Shown here: positions 13,501 through 24,945 of the stretch, piece by piece
How positions within the stretch are numbered: the first letter of the stretch is position 1
Layout of the letters: every line of letters starts with the position of its first letter
DNA from: Setaria digitata
Lineage: Eukaryota > Nematoda > Chromadorea > Rhabditida > Setariidae
Reading direction: 5' to 3'
Assembly: GCA_003640385.1 (NCBI GenBank)
Contig: RCAB01000617.1
Coordinates: 1-32,237, forward strand
Length of the DNA stretch: 32,237 nt
Program-made: the position numbers and the translations under genes
The notes under the pieces: model-generated
Seen by the model: only the letters and a program-made list of their open reading frames with translations
Databases searched by the model: none
What the model was told of the DNA's origin: nothing

Positions 13501-14569
13501 GTTAAGAATTTGTGTAATTCTGTCTCCTAACTGTGAGATGTATAATGCTCTAATTTTAGCCGAATTTCTTCACCTTTATATGAGATGATTTGCTGGCAAG
13601 CTTTGCGAAGGAAGGATATAAAAGGGACAAGCAAACAACTTTTACACATTTTTTTAAATTAATATGCTTTCAAATTTCTTTCCCAAAATCCTGAAAAAAA
13701 AAAAGTCCTGAAGCATTCTTGTACTATAGCCAGGAAATTTAATGGACCTACTACACTCGATTGCCGAATTTACGAAGCTTCGTGATAAGGGTATGCTTTC
13801 GTTGGAAATAGCGTCGCTACTTCGTAAATATCCAGAAATGACGCGGGAATTCCTTTTCACACTTATTGACATTCGAGATGATGTGACCAGCAGCGAATCA
13901 CGGTTAGTTTTTAAATATTATATTTCATAACTAGTGTGAACGACGAGTATTACGTTCTACATTCACTAATGCGTACTATCGTTATAATTTCTTTCATGTT
14001 TATTCGGGCCGTCACAGGGATTGCTTTCGTTACTTAAAGCCTAGCGATACAGAATTTCGCGCCCACTCCTTCGTCTTAGAAGCAGATATGTAGCTAAAAC
14101 CACGTTCCCTATGATTTGTGGATTAAATGGGATTTAATTGTAGCACTAATACAAATGAAGAGGACTACCAACTTTATGTTAGAACTTTGTAATTAACCAC
14201 CCGAGCAGTGAGGTTCCAAACTTCCGACTAACTGTGCCTTTTAACAAAAAATAAGTCATATTCACTTTCAAACGACCATTTCATCTAGCTCTCCTCCAAC
14301 CTGCCGGCTGCATTTCCTCACTTGTAATCTGCATTTCTAGTCAAATTCACAGATTTAATGTGAAGGTCATAAGTAGTCAATGTCACCAAACATTTTTTAG
14401 AGCACTGACGGAAGAGTGTATGAATATGATTGGTAAAAAAGAAGGTAATCCGATATTGATACGACTGTTTCAAATGGCCAAAGGTGAACGGAAAAACGCG
14501 GCACAAGCCATTAGAGATGTTGTTCCAAGACTACGACGGCGAGTGATGGTGTCTATAGCCAATCAGTAA
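4716..14569 (+). CDS. SEC6: Sec6/EXOC3-like exocyst subunit with duplicated N-terminal part
   Basis: Sec6 is a subunit of the exocyst, the octamer that tethers secretory vesicles to the plasma membrane before SNARE fusion. Exons read: 4716-4792, 5256-5435, 6016-6109, 6178-6213(?), 6311(?)-6573, 7261-7363, 7456-7556, 7823-8005, 8348-8426, 8548-8864, 8974-9129, 9507-9639, 9887-9960, 10273-10377, 10453-10513, 11061-11162, 11400-11496, 11791-11861, 11946-12114, 12500-12710, 12897-12968, 13058-13210, 13286-13406, 13730-13902, 14401-14569. Phases agree throughout and give about 1,099 residues; metazoan Sec6 has about 750. Family matches include NLEICRFYIVEDLCAAKHF, ELIQLLSWIRQYP, MTLACEISNEIVPRVL, KQWMKGSNIAEIMCETIRDY and LEIASLLRKYPEMTREFLF, in family order up to the stop at 14567. 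The block around NRPxxW occurs twice, near residues 235 and 492. A unit starting at the ATG at 7516 alone would give about 828 residues. It is more diverged than Sec6 usually is, so it may be a paralogue beside a canonical copy elsewhere. Least certain are the frame at 6178-6311 and the exon end at 12114. Confidence 0.8.
7516..9129 (+). repeat. Sec6 N-terminal unit, copy 2
   Basis: This second copy continues into the rest of Sec6. It starts MENNGCKSDVKNM, then splices AG|GTGATT to A-ATT, exactly as at the start of copy 1. The long helical exon 7823-8005 ends ANCNLLAALE plus AA (phase 2). The next exon starts one base before Leu-Leu and ends in phase 0. Exon 8548-8864 ends in phase 2 with AA, completing Lys, and is followed by EISNRPHCWRKMVFKIVEER. 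Both copies match the same part of human EXOC3, the segment around GRPKNW. That rules out two different domains and supports duplication. Confidence 0.7.
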
Positions 14570-15436
14570 TTTACTTACGCTACTCACTAAATAATGTTTT
14601 TGACAAGCGTTTTTCTATAAGGTCTTTTCCTTTAGTTCGTAACGGTCGCATCGTATAGCATCACAGCCTGTAAACCGAATTTAATCCAGCAACTGAATTA
14701 TTCTATTTATCTAGATCTTACAAAGTGAATATTAATGACACAATTAAAAATTTACTGTGATCATAGTAACAAAAAATATCAAGGAGACACTTTCCCATTT
14801 AAATTGACAGTAGGAACAATGAATTCAATCAGTGCTTCAAGCAAAGTTATGGGAACGACAAGTGTACAGACTCAAGTTTTAGACCACCATACAACAAGAA
14901 ATGATGGTTGGTGATTCTAGATAAATATCTCTTACAGCTTCTCAACCGCTAATGAAAACTGCTTAATGACACACTATTTTAAACAATCTCATGCGCAAGC
15001 TTAATCTCCTCGGAAAATTGGTGGTTTGTAGACCTAATACTTGAATGGAATCAAATATATGAGGCAAATAGAGCGCGCTTGTGGGTCAGAGTGAACTGTT
15101 CACTATTTTAAAACAAACTCGGAGATTCACTGCGCGGAAACCCCTCAAAGGAAATTTCAAGGCAAGTGTTAGAAGTAATACAATCCATCGAGACAGAATG
15201 AAATAAAAACAAGTACTGAAAAAATCCCTAGATAAATAAATATATTGCTTTAAGAAAATTTAACCACTAATTAATGAGACCACTCAAAATTCCAAAGACT
15301 TCCTCATAAATTATAGCGATAAAAACAAAAAAGGCAAAAATTTGCCCTTCCATATATGAAAAAATAAAAGACAAATGCATCGAGAAAATGCGCAAGCTAT
15401 GTTCCAGTTACAGTTTGAAGTCAACTCCTTTGTGGT
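14570..15436. other. Convergent intergenic spacer
   Basis: These ~870 bases separate the 3' ends of the Sec6-like gene (+) and PDHB (-). No frame looks coding and no RNA gene is evident. It should hold both 3' UTRs. A minus-strand AATAAA at 15441-15436 overlaps the PDHB stop codon, too close to be the working poly(A) signal. Confidence 0.5.
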
Positions 15437-18072
15437 TTATTTTTTTAATGATCTCTTCGCCATTTTTATTACGTCAGCCGCCTGTGGCTGCGCTGCACTT
15501 TCGAGAGTTTCGGTAAATGGCATAGGGACATCGGTACCAGTAACCCGATAAACAGGACCATCCAGAGCATTATACGCTTCTGACTCGTTCAACTAAATCC
15601 AAAAGTATTATATAATAAAAGTAGAGCAACAAAGATCAGGATTCAAAAGTGAAGAACTGTTGATAAAAAATACAATATAAAATAAAAACCTGCATGCAGA
15701 TTTCTGATCCTATGCAACAGAACGGCCATCCATTATCAACCGTTACAACATGATGAGTTTTCATAGCTGATTTCTTGACCGTTTCAAAATCAAATGGACG
15801 AAGGGATCGTAAATTAATCACCTGGAAAATTGTATTGAAACAAAAATAATTCTTCACTTATTTCGCTCTCTCTATTCTTTCTTCTTTTACATGCTTCATT
15901 TTAAATACGCCCCGTTAACACCATAGAATTCAGAACTGATAAATTTAAACATGTAGATCTGGATTGACTGAATTCAGACTAGAAAATCCGGAAGGACAAA
16001 CGTAACGTACTTCGGCACTAATGCCTTCTTTCGCTAGTTGGTCCGCGGCTTTCATCGTTGGAACCATGCCAATCGAGTATGAAATAAGTGTAACATCAGT
16101 GCCTTCTCGTTCAATTTTTGCCTTGCCCAGAGGTACCATAAAATCGTTCTTCAATGCCTCATCTGACATCGGGAATATTTCGTTATAAAGAAGTTCGTTT
16201 TCCAGAATAACCACTAAAAATATAATTGAAGCTAAATTTTTTTTTTCCTTTACGTCATTACACTTTGTATTTTAGTTTCATTCGCAAATTTGGCACCTCA
16301 ATGGAATTGAAGAACGTAACTGATTTGTCTAAAATACAATTGTTAGCTATTTCATCAAATCAACTGATGCTTTATTTAGCTCTTTTCGCATTTGGTTAAA
16401 ATAAATTCCTGCAAGATCAAGGGAATTTAAGATTAAAACTTGAAACAGAAATTTGGAATGAAGCATCAAGAAAAAAGGAGAGAGAAATTCTTTAGACTAA
16501 AGAAAAACACCTACCCGGATTATCGTCACGTACAGCCGATTTCAGCAAGCCTTTTGCATCCTCAGAAGAATAAGGTGCCACAACCTATCAAGTAAAGCTA
16601 GTAACCGAACTACATATTAAGGTATGACTGCGGAGATTCTTTAAAAAATATGCAGCATTTCAGATGAGAGAGACAAATTCATGATAGATAAATTACGTGC
16701 TCATCAAGTCTACAACGTTGATGATCGTACGAAGGACTAAATAACTAGTATAATTTACGGATTCATGGAAAATCTAAGGTATTTCAATTTCCAACTTCGA
16801 ACTAAAAAGGAGGAATATCTCAAGATCAAAAAAAGTAAAATCAACGAATGACACCTTTAGTCCTGGACAATGAGCGTACCACACCGTAAAATCCTGACTG
16901 TGTTGCGCTGCAACACCAGCAGCAGCTCCATTTGGTCCACGGAACACAATCGGACAATGCAGCTAGAAATTTTGATGTTGCTTTGATGTGAAAAAAAAAA
17001 AATTTTGATGTGTGGTTATTCGAATATCTGGTGGCCGTTAAGCTTATTTTTTCATGCGAAAGAGTGAAGAAAACTTTGCTTTCCTTTTTTTTGGTATGTG
17101 ATGAATGATTGGAAATGAGAAATGATAGTGGATTACCGTCTGATTTTGCTTCGTTTATAAACCGTTGACTTTAAACACTTGAAAAAAAAAGACAAAAAAA
17201 AAATCATAGCAAATGAAGAGGGAGTATGTTACATAAACATAAATGCTTACCTGTCCTGCAGACATATAATACGTTTTGGCTGCACTATTTATAATTTGGT
17301 CGATACACTGCATGGAGAAATTGTAAGTCATAAATTCACATATCGGACGAAGTCCCGCAAACGCTGCACCGACTGCTAAGCCACAAAAGCCTGCTTCGGT
17401 AATTGGAGTATCAATGACGCGGGAATCACCGAATTTACGCATCAGCCCTTTCGAAACCTCAAAAAAAGAAAAAAAAAATAATGGAGGTGAGAACACAACA
17501 TCTATGAACATAATTTACTTTTTTCAAAAAAAGTCACTTTGAAAAACCATGAACTGACTAGTGTACATGTTTTCCTTAGGTTATGTGAAAACCATGAATT
17601 ATGTCAGAAAATGAAGTGCACTGCGTGGTAGATATTGCCATCAATCAGTTCGTAAGAAAATTTCAAAAAATAAAAAACAAAAAAGTGGGAAGAAGCTCCT
17701 CTTAGTAAAATAAAAGAATATACTGTAAGCATATTTTTGAAAAAAACACAGCATTTGAAAAACTGCGCAGCACTGATTTAAGCCCAGCATTAAATTCACT
17801 GATCAAAAATATTTGGTTCGGAGTAAAACAGCGTAACTGAAAATGAAATATTAATTCAGTTCTATCAATACTGAAACCTTGTAAGCGCCGTCATAATGTC
17901 CAACTTCTTCGCCTAATAAAAAAACACGTTCATCACGCGACAATTCCTCATCTAAGGCCATCCCGAGTGCATCACGCACACTCATCGTCGAAGCCGCAAA
18001 TTTTTGTCCAAAATGAGAGACATTTCTCGCAGCAATACGACCAACTATTCCAACCAATTTATTTAAAGCCAT
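15437..18072 (-). CDS. PDHB: Pyruvate dehydrogenase E1 component subunit beta, mitochondrial
   Basis: With the alpha subunit it forms the thiamine-diphosphate-dependent E1 heterotetramer that decarboxylates pyruvate and acetylates E2 lipoyl groups in the mitochondrial matrix. Exons in coding order: 18072-17878, 17457-17251, 16962-16855, 16584-16515, 16213-16011, 15821-15690, 15592-15437. They total 1,071 nt, or 356 residues plus TAA, the usual size, with all phases consistent. Residues 1-28 are a basic, Arg-containing presequence. Family blocks follow: [14 protein letters not shown] (54-65, with the Glu that contacts the cofactor aminopyrimidine), [62 protein letters not shown] and [13 protein letters not shown]. 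It is convergent with the Sec6-like gene. Nothing is broken or missing, and I see no alternative assignment. Confidence 0.96.
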
Positions 18073-20871
18073 TTTATTCGTCTAATATGATACAACGCAC
18101 TCGATGAGATTTAATGAGAAAGCCTGAAATACCTTGGCCATAATCGTGCTAATTATCAACGCATAATATAGACATTTAAAATTTACAGAATTATTCAGCT
18201 ACTAATACCACATGTCCAAGCACTCTTAAATGATGGAAATATTACAAGTTACTAAGTCAAATAAAAAATTTCGGAATCCGATAATTATGAGTTATATATA
18301 TCGTACTATGTGTACGTAGTCGATTAAAAACAAAGTATTCACCCACCGACGTAAAGGAAGAACGAACAAACTACGTTACCAGATTTTAAACAACACCAAT
18401 GAACACTGAATCCGCTCGGCATTTTACCTCTTTAATAGTTGCACACTTGTTAAATTTCAGAAAAACATTGTCGGAAATGCAAATTTCGTCAAATCGTGAA
18501 CTGTGAAGAGTAAGCTAACAGTGTGTACTGAATTTGTACATTTGCATACATATAGACATTTTTTTATTCATATATATAACTCACATGTATAATCTCTCAG
18601 AAAGCTGCAGGTCAGTGCGACACGACCTAAGAAAACTTGATATTTCAAAAAACCCTAAAAGTCAAAGGTTAACACACTGAGGCCGTTCGCGAATGCCACC
18701 AGTCACAGAAGGGACGGCTCCAGCAAAGTACACCAAGAGAAAACAAATGCAGTGAGGTCAGTGGTGGGCGGTACCCAGAGAGCTAGCGAGCACTGCTGCT
18801 CCTGACCTGAGTGGGTGGATCTGTTCGTCTGGATGCATGGCACATCCATCTCTTCCTCTGTTTCCCCTCCCTGTCTGCGTACAACTGTCACGCCATGCAT
18901 TAGGTGCATCCCTCCAAGATATGAAAGAGTGTAGTAGGGATGGAGGGATGGGGATGAGGAAGAAGAGGCTTAGTGCAACTCGTGTGTCTTCTTCCTCACG
19001 TTTCGTTGCCAGAATGACGTGCATCACGGCAACGCACGTTGCCTGCACACTTCACAGTCTAGTAAGGCACTAATCAATTATGATCACGTAGTGGATCACT
19101 TCATGTCGCTTATGACATACGGCACTTACGTGGCGAGGAGCTAGATGACTTATGCAGTACCGTGTTGTTCAGATTACCTGTTGCTGTCCCCAATACAGCA
19201 GTAAATGTGCCACTCGTTTTGTTCATGTGTACGGAGGAAAGACTAATTAGTCGACTGGCCAGGTTGGTGACAAATTAGGCAAAGATGAAATGCATCTGTT
19301 CTGTGGGAGATGGGAAAACACCTATCCCATCCCGTAATTTAGTGATTTATGAAAGACCGTCAAAGTAACTTTCATGAGAAGTGAATACATTATTTCTACG
19401 ACATTTGACAGTGGTCTGGAGAAAAAAAACACCTCTCCATCCGATCAGTCAACAAAGGAAATGACTAATTAATAACTGCTGAAATTAGCTCACTTTCGTA
19501 GTTGTCTTAGTCGCAGAATTGCGAAAGAGGAAAGCAGGATGATTTACGACGAATGAATAGTAATCAAAAACCAGTCACTTCCAGTAATGCATTTAACTGA
19601 TGTCATTACTTACTGCTGCCAACAAAATTATCTCTCTTTCTATTTCTCTCTCTCTAAATATATATATCCATACATTATACAAATAAACTATATATACATA
19701 TTAGTTAATTTCGCTTCAGGTAATCCGGTAATTAATTCTTACTAATAAGTACATAAATTAGGAATTCAAAGTTTCATTACTAGAGGAAGAGCAATGTAAA
19801 GCGTTTAAAACGAGTAGTTACATGTGGAAGAAGCATAGCAGAATTTATATTTAATGAAAAAGACACACAGTCCCATACAATGACGATGCGTACCACAACT
19901 CAGGTTATGAGCAAATTGTACTTATATTGTTCCTTAAATGGAAGTTATTTTCACAGCCTTCCTCATCTAAAGCAAAAGGCAAAGTGCAAGGAATAGTCTA
20001 TGACCAAAGAGATGTAACAAAAACACTTCACTAAGGGTATTCAAATCTGATTTATAAACTCTCAAGTCTAGAAGATATCTGTCCAATATCGACTGAAAAC
20101 CAGGAAACTGCAGTAAGCAACCCATTATTTTTTTTATATCACTACGTTAACCTAATCATTTCTTTCATCTGAACTTTCAATTTGAGTCGAGAGTTTTGGT
20201 GATACCTTCGAACACCACACCGTAAAATGCTATTCCAGCAGGCCACCTATTCGGTTCGAAATATTAAGAAATTCAGTTCGTACAACGGTACAAAAACAGG
20301 AAAAGTGGAGTTGGATTATATTGTTCTTTCGAAAAGACCCTTCTGCAATTAGTCGGATATTTCTATGAACTTGACATCTTGACAAACTTCTGGACGCGAC
20401 ATTTGTCAATTTGTATACTCTTTGTTAGTCCTGGTCTTTTTATTACATTTCAAACTTACCTCTTTGTACTGAACACTTATTACTTACTTGTAATAACCTT
20501 CTAAGAAAATCTCATTAAATAATATACCATGGTCAAAAACAGGCATTTAACAGAGCACCCGATCAAAATCAAAAGTACTGTATCGCTTAAAGTGATCTCA
20601 CAGATTATTCAGGAATCCATGATGTTGCTAAAACATTCCAGTATGCGAAAAGTGAAGTCCTACGTAAAATTAGCATAATAATAAAAATTTTTTCTTTATA
20701 TTTAGCAAGAATAAAACTCCTTTCTCTCCCCCTCTCTGCCTTATCAATTATTCATAACGAAACAAAGGAAGTAACAAAGATGTAATATCAGAATAAAAAA
20801 GAAGAGAAAAAAAAAAACAGATTAAGCCTATTTCGAAGTTACAATTCATCTAGGCACAGTTATTTTTAAAC
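18073..20871. other. Intergenic region upstream of PDHB with a GC-rich island
   Basis: This is the 5' flank of PDHB and the 3' flank of DDX49. Most of it is AT-rich and has no coding-like frame. The exception is about 18660-19150, visibly richer in G+C and open for 70-96 codons on both strands. Those translations are rich in His, Arg, Ser and Thr, start at arbitrary points and match nothing I know, so I treat them as non-coding. A CT/AT microsatellite lies at about 19635-19700. No tRNA or snRNA was recognised. Confidence 0.5.
18831..18950. repeat. Nested inverted repeats in GC-rich island
   Basis: TGCATGGC at 18834-18841 pairs with GCCATGCA at 18892-18899. CATCCCTCC at 18907-18915 pairs with GGAGGGATG at 18942-18950. 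GGATGCA at 18831-18837 also pairs with TGCATCC at 18905-18911. The stems overlap, so alternative hairpins are possible. Whether the structure works in RNA, marks a regulatory element or is a decayed repeat cannot be told from one copy. Confidence 0.5.
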
Positions 20872-23800
20872 TTAGTTTCTCTTTTTTCTTCTTCCTTCTC
20901 TTCTCTGTTTTTTGAATTTTTGCTTATCAATTGCTTTTTCCAGTTGCTCTCGCCTTTTTTTTCCTTTTTGTTTCCTGCAAATATAGAAATGCCAAACCGA
21001 AAAATTAACAAATAACAGGAATTTGCAATTTTTGCTTTCTTCGTTACTTATATATAAGTTTGGAATTGGGTTTTTATTTGAACAGCAAAGTCTTAATAGA
21101 TTCGTCTGAAAATCAAAATTTCTATGAAATCATGCTTACATCATTTTATCCTACCTCTATATTTACCTTACCAAAAGTTTTGTTGGCCACCTTTTTTAGA
21201 TTACGAAAAATTTCCTCGATGTTGAGATTATAATATGTGTATCCTTGATCTTTATCTTTCACATAATATCCATTATTACAACGCAGTGAAGAATCATTGG
21301 CCATTACATTATATCTAAAGAATTTACTTCTGTTCTCGTTGCATTTTCAAGCTTTCTTCAATGTCATCTGGATCCAATCCAGCCATTAACATTTCTTTTC
21401 GCTTATTTATTGCTTTCCGCTCACCAAAATTTTGTTGGTCCAATTTAATTTCTGCTTCTCGTTTTGTTACCAGCACTTGTGTCACGTATTGCGTTACCTA
21501 TAATCATAAAGCATTATACAATTTTAACACTGAGTCGAAATCAAAAAAATGGATCGTTTCATTTTTTCCCAGAAAAAAGTAATAAAAGTAAGTAACCTTC
21601 TTGTCACTGACAACAAGTTTATCCAATTTTTTTCCAATTACTTTCTCAATTTCTTGAAGCAAGAATATATCGTACTGAGTGACAAACACAAGTGCATACC
21701 CAAATCGTCCAGCTCGAGCTGAACGACCAACTCGATGTATGTAAATTTTAGGATTTTGCGGCACATTGTGATTGACAACTAGGTCAACCTGAAATTTTAT
21801 GTTACAACAACGTTTTACCATATTACATCATGAATTATTTTTACAGGTTTTTTTTCCCATTGTAAGCAGTGCAAAATAAATCCGATAAATATTATCTTCT
21901 TTAGCATCTGGAACTAAAACAGAGATTTTCACATAAGACCTAAATAAACAGGATAATCACTGAAAGATAAAGAAAAAGTTTACGTGAAGTATGTCTAGTC
22001 CACGTGAAGCAACGTCTGTGCATATCATAATTTTTATATGACCAGACCGGAACTTGGTCAAAGAGGATGTTCTTTCCTGTTGACTTATTTGGGAATGCAA
22101 TGATCCAACCTGCAATTTGTCAACTCTGCAGTCATAAATTAATTTTTTAAAAAGTCACGTACTTAAGAACTACCTGGAGATTAAACAGAGAAATCTCGTG
22201 ACACATACATTTTAGTCCAGCACCCAAAAAATCATCCAAAATAAAGGGAACTATGCACTACGTGAAGGTGCTATAAATAAGTATTGATAATGATAATAAA
22301 TACTTCTTTTTGTTCTAAAATTCAAATACAAAGACTGAAGAACCTGGAAACCCAATCCACGAAACATTATTGCCAAAGCCTGACATTCTCGGCACGTATG
22401 TGAAAATATCAAAATTGAACTATTCGGATATCTTTCATGAAAATTCTTCACAACGTATACTAAATATGCATCTTTTACAGCACATGGGCAAAGCACATAT
22501 TTCTGCTCCAACTTCTCAACTGTAGCGACTTCACTTTTGTCTTCGAAAAAGTATGGTTTTTTAATGGAAACCTGAAGTGAAGCATAAAACAGTGAAGTAG
22601 TATGGCATAATATCCACTCAACTGTTTGCCTTCTTTATCAAAAATAAAAAATAAAAAAAAAAAATCTAGAAAAATAACCTGATGTAGCTGACTTAGTGCT
22701 GATGTAATTGTAGCACTAAATAACAAAGTTTGTCGCTTTTTTGGCAGAAAACTCAGAATAGACTCCAGCTGCAAAAAAGATTGCTTTAGATCGATAAAAG
22801 ATTATTCATTGCGTTGTTCAAATGGAGAAGACAACGCCATCAACTTCTAATGTTAGCGATGCAAAAAACAAAAATAGCATCACTGAGAAAATGAAAATTT
22901 GTTCCCACTTAGAAACTTACTTCTACAGAATACTGCCCATCCAGAAGACGATCAGCTTCATCGAGCACTAGAAACCGTAATTTCTCAAACAGCTCTTCAG
23001 TATTTTCAGGATCACTTTCCATATGATCAGCCAGTCGCCCAGGTGTTGCAACAATGACATGAGGTCGTCTATAAACATTTTTCTTTTCAAATTTAATAGA
23101 CATATGAAACAAATTTCTTGACACGTACCTCGCCAAATCGTTGCCCTGAGCTACACGGTCCTTTCCACCGACTATAATGCCGATCTTAAGGCCAACTGGA
23201 GTTCCAAGTGCAGCAAACTGATCTCCAATTTGCATTGCAAGTTCCCGTGTTGGAGTTAACACCAGTGCGCAAATACCATAAGGATCAAGTGCTAACTGTA
23301 AGTGAAGAGTATAAACAGCTCTGCTAACGCTTCTGTGTTCAATTGTAAATTTCATAACTGGAAAAATACAAGCAATACAATAAAATCAAAGACCATCTGC
23401 AGTATAATTATATACAAATAAAGATTGACGGATGCCAAACTAGCTTCTTAAATTGATTAAGCTATCACTAAGCAAACCTCATGTAAAATCGGTAAAGCGA
23501 ATGCTAGCGTCTTCCCAGTTCCTGTCTTCGCACAACCTAACACATCGGTACCAGCTAGGATATATGGAATGCAGTTCGTCTGAAAAACAAATCCAAAAAT
23601 CCTTTTCCAAATCTAAATATTGATTCTAGAACAATTCCAGATTAGGATCAACACAAATACATATGTCGTGAAAGAACTGGAATAATCCTCACCTGCACCG
23701 GTGTCGGAGTGCTCACTGCAAGACTTCGCAACTGGTCGCAAAGCCATTTACTTAAACCAAGTTCAGAAAAATTTGTTGCTTTAGAAATGTTCCGCTCCTA

Positions 23801-23991
23801 CAAAATATTACTTGAATAAAAAAGAAAAAAAACTACAAAAAGATGTTAGAACAAATAATGACATCAAATGCAAGACAACGACAAACACTCACTTCTGATG
23901 ATGACGATGGTAGGTTGATGTCCAATTCATCCGGCTCTTTATCATCAGAATCTTTGCAGAATGACGACTGAATTAATTGTTCTTTCTTCAT
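20872..23991 (-). CDS. DDX49: DEAD-box ATP-dependent RNA helicase, DDX49/Dbp8 type
   Basis: Dbp8/DDX49 helicases act in the nucleolus in pre-rRNA processing for the small ribosomal subunit. Exons in coding order: 23991-23893, 23797-23693, 23579-23478, 23295-23129, 23068-22921, 22768-22679, 22571-22344, 22109-21984, 21788-21597, 21497-21328, 20974-20872. Total 1,530 nt, 509 residues plus stop. Motifs in order: Q-motif ending PTPVQ (68), Walker A AKTGTGKT (85-92), PTREL (117-121), TPGR (166-169), DEAD (194-197), SAT (225-227), TDVASRGLD (344-352) and [10 protein letters not shown] (373-382). DDX49 rather than another DEAD protein is indicated by [23 protein letters not shown], the NKRK-containing region after the core and the short Lys/Arg-rich tail. 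The ATG at 23991 is the first in frame; upstream there is only a TTG. The last junction (21328 to 20974) is the least certain: without it the protein ends at TAA 21326-21324, one codon on. Confidence 0.94.
21146..21304 (-). other. 52-codon ORF inside the last intron of DDX49
   Basis: An ATG-initiated frame on the DDX49 strand, in a different phase from the flanking exons. It starts [20 protein letters not shown] and ends GKVNIEVG before TAA. It looks more protein-like than typical intron translation. A TTCTTTAG acceptor-like site lies just upstream and a GTAAGG donor-like site near its end. It cannot be spliced into DDX49 in frame: the nearest upstream donor would leave a 13-nt intron. I do not recognise it. 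Confidence 0.25.
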
Positions 23992-24417
23992 TTCTTGAAG
24001 AGATATCGATAGTACTACCAGCAGACTTCGTATCCCGTACAATATTTATATATACTTAATAATGTTCCACATAGGTTCCTGAATTTGTTACGCAAAAAAA
24101 CCCCGCTTCTCACTTGTCATAAAAAAAGCTTTGCTTCTACACTAGATAAAATAATAATAATATCGTACAATGTTGCGATCTTAAAAATATAAAACAACAT
24201 CGACAGTTGATTGTTAAAAGTATCTGTTTACTTTTTTTGACACTTCAACTTCGGATAAACGGTATATCTCGAAAGATGACGCTGTATTTAAAGTGTACGG
24301 AAGAGAAGCTATTTTAAAATTTATTAAAATTAAAGTAGACAGACAGAGAGTACATTTACAACTCTGAAATTTTGAATTAAAATGAATAAAGAGGCCGCCT
24401 ACATAATTTTATTTCAG

Positions 24418-24468
24418 ATGAAATTTCACTAAGCATATATGCCTGTTCAGAAGAACAACTATATATAG
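24418..24468. repeat. 51-bp direct repeat, copy 1
   Basis: It starts ATGAAATTTCACTAAGCATA and ends AACAACTATATATAG. It is identical to 24675-24725. A shorter piece, GAAATGCTTCCACTTCTT, near 24565, also recurs directly after the second copy, near 24726. The duplicated segment therefore seems to have been rearranged internally. Confidence 0.9.
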
Positions 24469-24641
24469 CAAACATCATCAAAACAATCTTACTCAATTTA
24501 GGATGTAAAACATTTAGCCGATGAAGACACCTCAACACAATGACGAATAGTATCGTTGCATGAAATGCTTCCACTTCTTCTACATTTAAAAAAAAATTCA
24601 AAGTTACATGCTGGCTTTAAATATTAAATATTCAAACCCTT

Positions 24642-24644
<3 letters not shown>

Positions 24645-24676
<32 letters not shown>
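24645..24676. repeat. (AT)n microsatellite
   Basis: An uninterrupted alternating AT tract of about 32 bases running directly into the second copy of the 51-bp repeat. A second AT tract lies at the centre of the palindrome at 24749-24788. Confidence 0.9.
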
Positions 24677-24681
<5 letters not shown>

Positions 24682-24725
24682 TTCACTAAGCATATATGCC
24701 TGTTCAGAAGAACAACTATATATAG
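24675..24725. repeat. 51-bp direct repeat, copy 2
   Basis: Exact second copy of 24418-24468, bounded on the left by the AT tract and on the right by the recurring GAAATGCTTCCACTTCTT segment. The lack of divergence suggests a recent duplication. Confidence 0.9.
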
Positions 24726-24748
24726 AAATGCTTCCACTTCTTAATATA

Positions 24749-24788
24749 GAAATGCACATATATATATATATATATATATGTGCATTTC
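24749..24788. repeat. 40-bp perfect palindrome with AT core
   Basis: The arms GAAATGCACA and TGTGCATTTC flank a 20-bp TATA core. The whole 40 bases equal their own reverse complement, so a cruciform or long hairpin is possible. The left arm begins beside a piece resembling the GAAATGC of the neighbouring repeat. It may have arisen by an inverted slippage event at the AT tract. Confidence 0.9.
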
Positions 24789-24945
24789 GTTTCCTCATAG
24801 TATTCCCGGATAAGTTGTGAAAAATAAAAACTAAGAATAAAAAACAACTTAATAAACGCATCTTAATACCATTAAGATTAACCCTACCCTACCAAATCGG
24901 ATATTAAACGCTGCCAGAAAGAGAATGAATTTGATGCGTCTAAAT

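Larger units (their letters stand above)
23992..24945. other. Intergenic spacer upstream of DDX49, repeat-bearing
   Basis: This is the 5' flank of DDX49 and the 3' flank of the unidentified minus-strand gene. It contains a 51-bp perfect direct repeat, two AT dinucleotide tracts and a palindrome, listed separately. The open frames across 24377-24861 consist of translated repeats and ATAT runs and are not genes. Confidence 0.6.

Noticed and set aside
13654..13872. 72-codon minus-strand open frame
   Set aside because: It is antisense to the exon encoding the conserved Sec6 C-terminal LLRKYPEM segment.
18703..19073. Overlapping 66-96-codon open frames on both strands of the GC-rich island
   Set aside because: All frames are long because stops are rare in GC-rich sequence. 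Peptides are low in order and unrelated to known families, and there are no convincing splice sites.
20236..20262. GGTTCGAAAT resembling a tRNA T-loop
   Set aside because: No acceptor stem, D-arm or anticodon arm can be paired around it.
24604..24861. Open frames on both strands rich in Tyr-Ile repeats
   Set aside because: They are translations of the AT dinucleotide tracts and of the 51-bp repeat, not genes.
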